64,000 nt of DNA, from contig NC_083605.1 in the NCBI RefSeq assembly GCF_029168945.1, positions 40,809,280 through 40,873,279 on the forward strand, given 5' to 3'. The DNA comes from Cannabis sativa (lineage: Eukaryota > Streptophyta > Magnoliopsida > Rosales > Cannabaceae). Every line of letters starts with the position of its first letter. Position 1 is the stretch's first letter. The translations under genes were made by a program, and so were the position numbers. A model generated the notes under the pieces. It saw only the letters and a list, made by a program, of their open reading frames with translations. It was not told the origin of the DNA and did no database searches. Shown here one piece after another: positions 57,467-64,000 of the stretch.

Positions 57467-59029
57467 CTATTTCAGCTCCTGAAAACTAGCTTCGCACTTA
57501 TCTGACCAGACAAATCGCTGATTCTTCTTTGTAAGTTCGGTTAAGGGTGTTGAGATTTTAGAAAACCCTTCCACGAACCTACGATAATACCCGGCTAAAC
57601 CCAAGAAGCTTCTAATTTCTGTCACTGCCTTCGGTCTCGGCCAATCCCTGACGGATTCTATTTTCCCTGGATCCACCTTGATCCCATCTTTGCTAACAAT
57701 GTGCCCTAAAAAGGACACCTGAGATAGCCAGAATTCACATTTCTTGAATTTGGCGTAAAACTTGTGTTCCCTAAGCCGTTGCAATACCATCTGAAGATGT
57801 AACTCATGCTCCTCTTCTGATTGAGAGTAGACAAGGATGTCGTCGATAAACACGATAACACAGATATCGAGGAAATCCTTGAATACCCTATTCATCAAAT
57901 CCATAAATGTTGCAGGAGCATTGGTTAGTCCAAACGACATAACCAAGAATTCGTAATGTCCATACCTAGTACGGAAAGCCGTCTTCGGAATGTCCTCCTC
58001 TTGGATTTTCAACTGATGATAACCCGATCGGAAATCAATCTTGGAAAAGACCATCTTCCCCTGAAGTTGATCAAACAGATCATCGATTCTAGGTAGTGGA
58101 TATTTATTCTTCACCGTTAGCTTGTTTAACTCCCGATAATCGATGCACATCCTCATAGTTCCATCTTTCTTCTTAACGAATAAAACCGGAGCTCCCCAGG
58201 GTGACACACTAGGCCGAATAAACCCTATGTCAAGCAACCCCTGAAGCTGAATCTTTAATTCCTTAAGTTCAGCTGGAGCCATTCTATACGGAGCCTTGGA
58301 AACCGGTTCCACTCCGGGTGCCAAATCAATAATAAAGTCAATCTCCCGCTGAGGTGGTAAACCTGGAAGTTCTTCGAGAAAAACATCTAGAAATTCCCGA
58401 ACCACCTTAATGTCCTCTGGCCGAATGGTATCTAGCCGAGTGGTGTCCATCACCACGGCCAGAAACCCTAAACAACCTCCATGCAGTAATTCCTTAGCCG
58501 ACATGGCCAAAATCACAGGGATCCGAGATCCCCGAACTGAACCAACAAACACAAATGGTTCTTCACTTTCCGGTTGGAAGATTACCATCTTCCTCTTGCA
58601 ATCAATACTGGCTGAGTATTTAGATAGGAAATCCATTCCTAAAATAATATCGAAATCTACTGGGCTCATCTCTATCAAGTCAGCACTTACCTCTCTACCA
58701 TCTATTCTGATCGGCATACACCTAATCCACCTTTTGGAGATAACTAACTCTCCGCCAGGTAATAGGGTTCCAAACCCTGATTCATAACTATCACACGGTC
58801 TATCCAATTTACTAAAGATTCTGGCTGCCACATAAGAATGTGTGGCCCCAGAATGAAACAGCACTGAGTAATATGAGTTATTAACCGAGAGCTGACCTGT
58901 TACAACAGAGGGGCTGGCTTCTGCATCAGCCTGCGTGATGGCGAACACCCTAGCTGGAGTGGGTCTCGCTGGAGCCCTAGGTGCCTTTGATCTAAGCTGG
59001 GGACAATCCCTCTTGTAATGTCTGGGCAT
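57467..59029 (-). pseudogene. Element E zinc knuckle end, protease and reverse transcriptase
   Basis: 520-codon frame closely matching D: protease-like [10 protein letters not shown] near residue 60, where the catalytic aspartate of DSGA is histidine; [20 protein letters not shown] at about 400; and [14 protein letters not shown]. It ends at a stop in FQELK at the RNase H boundary. The zinc knuckle upstream is altered ([11 protein letters not shown] for [11 protein letters not shown]). The lost protease aspartate alone would inactivate the element. Confidence 0.87.
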
Positions 59030-59047
59030 GACACACTGAAAGCATCC

Positions 59048-59925
59048 CTAACCTCTGCACTCACCCAGATGGTGCGTTTTGCAACTGGGGCACTTTGGGT
59101 AAGAAAACCGGGTCTCAGCACCACCCTGACGATTGCCTCTACTCTGGTTCCCCCGGAACTTCTTGTTCTGCCCCGAGCCACCGGATGTAGTGGATGTTCT
59201 CCTCTTCTGGTCCATGGCCGAACCACTACCTCCCCTGCTAAAGCTTGATGCAGGAGGAGTAGGAGCCCCGCCACTCACTGGAGTACTAGCCGACTCCGAC
59301 ATACATCCCACTGCGCCCTCAGCTCGCAGTGCCTTCTCCACCATCAATAGGTGGTCTTGTCGTCGGTGGTGATCATAAGGTCATGTTAAATCTTCACATT
59401 TAATCCGTCCAGATACTTTTCCTTCTTGTTGAAATCGGTTGGCACTATTCCCGAGGCCAACCTCGCCAACCGATCAAACTGGGTGGTATACTCAGTCACG
59501 CTCATGTTCTCCCGCTGGGTCAGGTGGGTGAACTCTTTCCTCTTGGCACTTCTAACTGCCTCGTTATAATACTTCGCGTTGAATAGTTCCTGGAACCTTT
59601 CCTAGGTCATGGTGGTGACATCATGAATCTGAGACACCATGTCCCACCAGACTAGAGCGTCTTCTTGGAACTGGAAGGTAGCACACACCACCCTGTCATT
59701 TCCGTTGACACCCATAAATTTCAGTATCTTGGTTATCACCGTTAGCCACTGCTCGGCTTTCATGACATCCGGACCTCCCAGAAAAACCGGAGGTGCTTGC
59801 TTCTGGAACCTTTCATACAAGGATTCCATTCTGTTTGCCGCTACTACTATCTCGGCCTGGGCAACAGGGGCGGGTGCCACTGGAACTTCTGGCACAGGCA
59901 CTGCAGGAGCCCCCTGCTGCCTCAA
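59048..59925 (-). pseudogene. Element E gag
   Basis: Frame 59925-59602 has the gag core (ESLYERFQKQAPPVFLGG, FQFQEDALVWWDMVSQ). A stop at 59600 in the WERFQ region and further changes follow. The frame 59347-59048 carries the C-terminal linker ([20 protein letters not shown]). Upstream the frame is open to a TAG at about 59955. Homologous to gag of D. Confidence 0.85.
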
Positions 59926-60215
59926 TCTCTGTATCTCAAGATCTTGTTCCTCTATCTAGTCTGAACAGCCTGCGAAACCAAGAGTTGGCACATCAGGTCA
60001 TGATCAAAGAGAGCTTACTAATGCCGCTTAATTTGAAAATTAAAAACATGCGCCTATTCTACTATCAGGCTACTAACATGCTTCCTATCAGGCTTTTCTT
60101 ATTTCATAATAATTAAATAAGCTACTAAAGCAATAAAAGCTTACTGAACCATAGAACGAGCTAACTGCTGATGAAGATTGTACACGTCGTGATGATCTTC
60201 GGAAGACAACCTGGC

Positions 60216-60228
60216 GGCTCTGATACCA
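60216..60228 (-). other. Primer-binding site of element E
   Basis: TGGTATCAGAGCC on the minus strand, three bases inside the LTR edge at 60232. Identical to the site of C. Confidence 0.88.
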
Positions 60229-60231
60229 AAT

Positions 60232-60547
60232 TGTAACACCCTAACTAGCATAGGTGTATTACGTGATTTTTAAACGTACTGTGCAGCTCGTTGCTAATCA
60301 ACGAGGTTTATGGAAATCGTGATTAATTAAAATTTTTGCTTTTTAATTAAACTTATAAAACATTTCATATAAAATACTGTGGGATCCCATTTACAAAAAA
60401 GCTTTACAAAAGTTACTGTCTTATACAAAATACTTGTCGCCTAGCTACTAATTACAAAAAGCCTTGCTGTCCCGAGGATCGTACGCTCCAGGCCTAACCG
60501 CCCCGACATGTACAATCTTCACCGGCTCGCTCTCACGGTCCTTCAGC
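60232..60547 (-). repeat. Element E 5' LTR, truncated
   Basis: TGTAACACCC onward matches the J solo LTR and the D LTR. It stops at CTTCAGC (60547), equivalent to about 45182 in the other LTR, where Copia H begins through a short templated filler. Confidence 0.85.
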
Positions 60548-60568
60548 AAGACTATTATGGATGAGTTG

Positions 60569-60812
60569 AAATTGTTGATCATATAAGAAATAACAAGTTC
60601 ATTATACTCCGGAGGAAGACTATTATGGATGAGTTGGACCCATTGTTCTCTTGATAAATCAATTCCTAGTAGATTTGCCTTTTGGAACTTCAGATTCATC
60701 ATCAACAGGTGCGAGTTTATGCAACTACCAGGATGCATTTTCACCATAGAGTTCTTTTGCTAAGATATTAACTAGGAGAGGATCGCGGTGAGGGTTATTC
60801 ATAATGACACTA
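60569..60812 (-). pseudogene. Copia H gag fragment
   Basis: Starts ATG at about 60812 (MNNPHRDPLLVNILAKELYG). After a shift it continues HLLMMNLKFQKANLLGIDLS then LIHNSLPPEYNELVISYMIN, parallel to G 32235-32480. It has the same missing gag middle as G. Ends in NNFNSS at the junction with E. Confidence 0.8.
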
Positions 60813-61363
60813 CAACACATCAATAAAACAGAAGTAAGGTTTTGGTTCTTAAATTCATACACATGTTAAGAAAATAACAAATAATTACATATGTTATAGA
60901 AATACTAAATCTAACATAGTTTATTTTCCAAGGTCTTTCAACAAACTGATACAGTGTCCCGTTTAGGCGAGAGTCAAAGCATCATCCATTGAATAGAGTT
61001 GTCAACTCATCTAAAATGATAACCATTCTAGCAACCTTTTATTCGATCAAGATTGGAATTCAGCGTTGTCCCGTTTAGGCGAGAGTCAAGCCAATTCTAT
61101 CTTATGAGCTTCCACCATTGTTTCATAATTTGCAAGTCAAGTATGGTCGCCACCATTAGGGTGATCCATACCATACAAAACACTTAGAAACTACTTATCT
61201 TTCGAGATTAAACGGTGCGAAATTGCTAATGAACGTTCTTCCATTAGGGAGGATTACTCACTAAAACAAACGCGATGTAAAACCAACAATGGAGATCGAA
61301 TGTCTCTTGATTAAAAGCTCATTATTTAAAAAATATATGTATTTTGTATAATCATTTTATTCG

Positions 61364-61818
61364 ATATTATAATAATAAAAAATTACAAATTAAAGTTGGT
61401 TTAAATAAAAAAATCAACTTTAATTAATTTTCAATTATTATTTAATTCAAAAAATAAATTCGAATAAATATCGAACAAGTTCCATATTATAATAATGAAA
61501 AATTACAAATTAAAGTTAGTTAAAATAAAAAATTAACTTTAATTAAATTTCAATTATTATTTAAATTCGAAAAATAAATTCGAATAAAATGGAACAAATT
61601 TGAAAATATCTTGTTCAAGTTGTTTTAGAAGAATCTAAAAAATCAACTTAAATATCTTTCAAATTAGATTTAATTAAATTAAAATTAAGTTATAACCACT
61701 TAATTTGAAAATATTCCATTTTAAGTTAATATTCGAAAAGATATTAACTTAAAAAATATCTAAAATATTCTATTTTAAGTTAATATTCGAAAAGATATTA
61801 ACTTAAAAAATATCTAAA
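61364..61818. repeat. Tandem A/T repeats in the H leader
   Basis: Two units of about 120 bp (61364-61483, 61484-61600). Then two 54-bp units (61711-61764, 61765-61818), each containing a perfect 12-bp inverted repeat TTAAGTTAATAT / ATATTAACTTAA with an 8-base loop (61721-61752, 61775-61806). Confidence 0.85.
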
Positions 61819-63019
61819 GAATCTTAATAACCAATGCCAAAAATTCCTCAACTTAATTTTGAAATTTTAAATCCAAAAGATATTCAGATTTAAGTTGGTT
61901 AGTTATAGATAACTAAATATCAACTTAAATAGGAATATTTAATGAAAAATTTAAATTAAGCTTCAGAAAGAATCTAGATGGTTATAATTCTTTATTTAAT
62001 TAAATACAAGAAAATACATATAGTTTAGCTTAGAATATAAAATTCTTTAAACTATGGTTTTCTTAAATTAATTTCAAAAATAAATGAAATTAATTATTTT
62101 GCTAATCAATTTTATTAGGTTAAACTAATTTAATTAACCTAGTACAGTTATTCAAATCAGGCAAATGGGCCTTCACAATTGGGGTGGTCATGTGAGGGGG
62201 TGCTGGGTTCAGTATGTCGTACCCACTTCTATGGCTCCCAACTCTCACATAAGGCCCAAAAGAGAGGAATTTAACCTTAAGATGAACAACTGTTATTAAT
62301 TGAATAGGCCAAAAAACTAAATGGGCCTAAATAAAATCTATCAAGAACTATGACATTTTATTTAGCAACAACAACCTATATGCATCTATAATGAAATTAA
62401 ACACATAGGCTCACACAGGCACACTTTGGATGGGTTCTATCATGTTGCTAGGTCATACACAAATGAAAGAAGATTGTAAATATACCTGTTACAAATTATT
62501 TACTTGACCAAGAGAGCCATCAGATCATAAGATCTGGCAATAAGTTAACCATGGCTATTTGCAATCAAGCAATAATAGGTTTTGAAAACTTACAAACAAG
62601 CTAAAACACATACTCCTGCAACAAGGTTAGCTGGATAGTTGGTTGTAGGATTTATTTAATTTTAAATAAATAATTTCGAAAAAAATAATTAATTAAATAA
62701 ATAAATAATTTATTTTCGAAAATTTTTAAAAAATATTGAAAAATTTCGAAATTTAATAAAATATTAAAAATTAAACCTACAATTTTTGAAAAATTAGGTT
62801 TCAACCAACCTAAATATCATTTCAAAATTTGCTAACTACTTTTAAAAATTTAATGTTATTTTATAAATAAAAAATTAAAAAAGATAAATGAATATCTTTT
62901 TCAGATTTTAAATGTAATTTAAATAAATAAAATAACAAAATTTAAAAGTTAGCAAAATATCTTACATCTATTTAAAATTACATGATTATAGTTATCTTAT
63001 TTTAAATTTAATCATTTGA

Positions 63020-64000
63020 ATGGAATACTTATCTAGACTTATGAAGAAGATAGATGAGAAAAAGGACTTCATATTTCATGATAGATGTGCCTCACTTCAA
63101 TTGAATCATTTGGCTTTTGCAGATGATGTACTTCTCTTTTGTCATGGAGATACACAGAGCATCACTTATATGCTTCAAGCTCTTAAGCTGTTTTCTTTCA
63201 CTTTTGGGCTTCAACCGAATGCTAGCAAAACTGCAATTTATTGCAGTAACATGAATGAAGGAAGTGTGAAGACATTGATTAAAGCATCGGGTTTCTCTAG
63301 ACAAGTTCTGCCATTTACTTATTTGGGGATACCTATTTGCTCTGGGAAGATTTCAGGTAAGGAATGTGAACTGTTGGTTGAAAAAATGACGGCTAGAATT
63401 AAGAGTTGGAGTTCAAGAAATCTCTTATTTGCAGGTCGGATTACTCTAATTAACTCGGTATTAATAGCAATTCAGGCATATTGGAGTCAGATGATGGTGT
63501 TGCCAAAAAAAGTTGTAAGAGCAATAGAAACTGTGTGTAGGGCTTTTTTGTGGAAGGGCCAAGCAATGTTCAATGGTCCTGGGGCTGTAGCTTGGGAAAA
63601 CATATGTCAACCAAAAAAAGCAGGTGGTTTGGGAATCATAAAGATAGAAGAATGGAATAAAGCAGCTACTTGTAAATACATTTGGGCCATATCTAACAAG
63701 CGGGACAGCCTATGGCAAAGGTGGATACATAGTGTATACCTTAAGGATCAAGATTGGTGGAACTACACAGCCTCTATCCATGCCAGCTGGTATTGGAAAA
63801 AGCTGGTAGCCATCAAAGAACAGTTGAAGCTGAAGTGTGATACAGCAGCATTCCAGCAGAGGCAATACACAATTGCAGCAGGTTATGTACTCTTTTCTCC
63901 TCCTGGAACTAAACAGAAATGGTGCAATGAGGTATGGAATAGATTGAATATCCCCAAACATAGTGTTATCTTATGGTTAGCCATGTTAAATAGATTGAAA
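63020..64000 (+). CDS. Element L: LINE (L1-type) reverse transcriptase, 5'-truncated, open to the window edge
   Basis: From ATG 63020 the frame is open for 327 codons to the last base. [10 protein letters not shown], then [12 protein letters not shown] (catalytic FADD at residues 33-36), [37 protein letters not shown] and [18 protein letters not shown] are the palm, thumb and start of the zf-RVT region of plant L1-type reverse transcriptases. The upstream palm motifs, endonuclease and ORF1 are absent; a TGA sits immediately before the ATG and Copia H leader lies upstream. This fits a 5'-truncated insertion made by target-primed reverse transcription. The lack of any stop suggests a fairly recent insertion. 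The 3' end and poly(A) tail lie beyond the window. Confidence 0.9.
   Translation, partial: MEYLSRLMKKIDEKKDFIFHDRCASLQLNHLAFADDVLLFCHGDTQSITYMLQALKLFSFTFGLQPNASKTAIYCSNMNEGSVKTLIKASGFSRQVLPFTYLGIPICSGKISGKECELLVEKMTARIKSWSSRNLLFAGRITLINSVLIAIQAYWSQMMVLPKKVVRAIETVCRAFLWKGQAMFNGPGAVAWENICQPKKAGGLGIIKIEEWNKAATCKYIWAISNKRDSLWQRWIHSVYLKDQDWWNYTASIHASWYWKKLVAIKEQLKLKCDTAAFQQRQYTIAAGYVLFSPPGTKQKWCNEVWNRLNIPKHSVILWLAMLNRLK

Larger units (their letters stand above)
54531..60547 (-). mobile_element. Element E: Tekay-type chromovirus, deleted copy (main body)
   Basis: Minus-strand element; its 3' LTR also occupies 44977-45452. The internal region 56299-60231 has gag, protease, reverse transcriptase, RNase H and a truncated integrase joined to the chromodomain. 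Primer site is at 60216-60228, then 316 bp of the 5' LTR to 60547. Both outer LTR ends are missing. Same family as D and J. Confidence 0.88.
60548..63019 (-). mobile_element. Copia remnant H: gag fragment and 5' leader
   Basis: Minus-strand copy of the G family. The gag fragment is at 60569-60812; beyond it is the leader with the duplicated motif (60955-60977, 61077-61099), tandem A/T repeats (61364-61600, 61711-61818) and the conserved CGTACCCACT block (62155-62270). Cut at 60548 by the E junction and at 63020 by the LINE. There is no LTR in the window. Confidence 0.8.

Noticed and set aside
1..64000. CRISPR arrays, tRNA or rRNA genes, bacterial operons, host protein-coding genes
   Set aside because: Nothing of the kind seen on either strand; all tandem repeats found belong to LTRs or retrotransposon leaders.

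Overview
The window is plant nuclear DNA made entirely of transposable elements; I see no host gene, rRNA, tRNA or CRISPR array. The evidence is the set of families: plant Ty3/Gypsy elements of the Tat/Retand type (two RNase H domains, antisense ORF) and of the Tekay chromovirus type (chromodomain, tRNA-Met primer site), plant Ty1/Copia elements with 1.9 kb LTRs, and an L1-type LINE. A dicot is likely, but I cannot name the species from sequence alone. The letters A to L below are my own labels.

Layout, left to right. 1-3064 and 14564-14662: Copia element I (minus), leader plus 5' LTR, running off the left edge. 3065-14563: complete Retand-like element A (minus), inserted in the LTR of I, with a CATGT target duplication and nearly identical LTRs. 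It carries gag-pol on the minus strand and a spliced antisense gene on the plus strand. 14663-18987: remnant B of an older Retand-like element (end of LTR and a decayed antisense gene). 18988-20447, 29800-34909 and 44773-44976: decayed Copia element G (plus). Tekay element C (minus, 20448-29799) lies in the 5' LTR of G and itself contains solo LTR J (23375-25692). Copia element F (minus, 34910-44767, duplication GTATT) lies in the reverse transcriptase of G. 44977-45452 and 54531-60547: Tekay element E (minus). Tekay element D (plus, 45453-54530, duplication CAGCC) lies in its LTR. 60548-63019: Copia remnant H (minus), same family as G. 63020-64000: 5'-truncated LINE (plus) whose reading frame is open to the right edge.

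Nesting gives relative ages: B is older than G, G older than C, and C older than J. F is younger than G, D younger than E, and A younger than I, which is younger than B. A looks youngest (one LTR difference seen in 869 bp). No element has a fully open gag-pol: A has several frame breaks, D three or more, and C, E, G, F and H are pseudogenes. F is striking because its LTRs are still very similar while its pol is wrecked, which suggests it was mobilised in trans.

The most interesting signals are: (1) the antisense gene of A, with its own G-box/TATA promoter, an 809-bp leader intron ending at the ATG, and two related near-perfect hairpins in that intron; (2) a Copia family (F, G, H) with a leader of 2.4 kb or more that conserves a duplicated ~23-bp motif and hairpins, and whose G and H copies share a gag deletion; (3) breakpoints carrying templated filler, notably at 60548.
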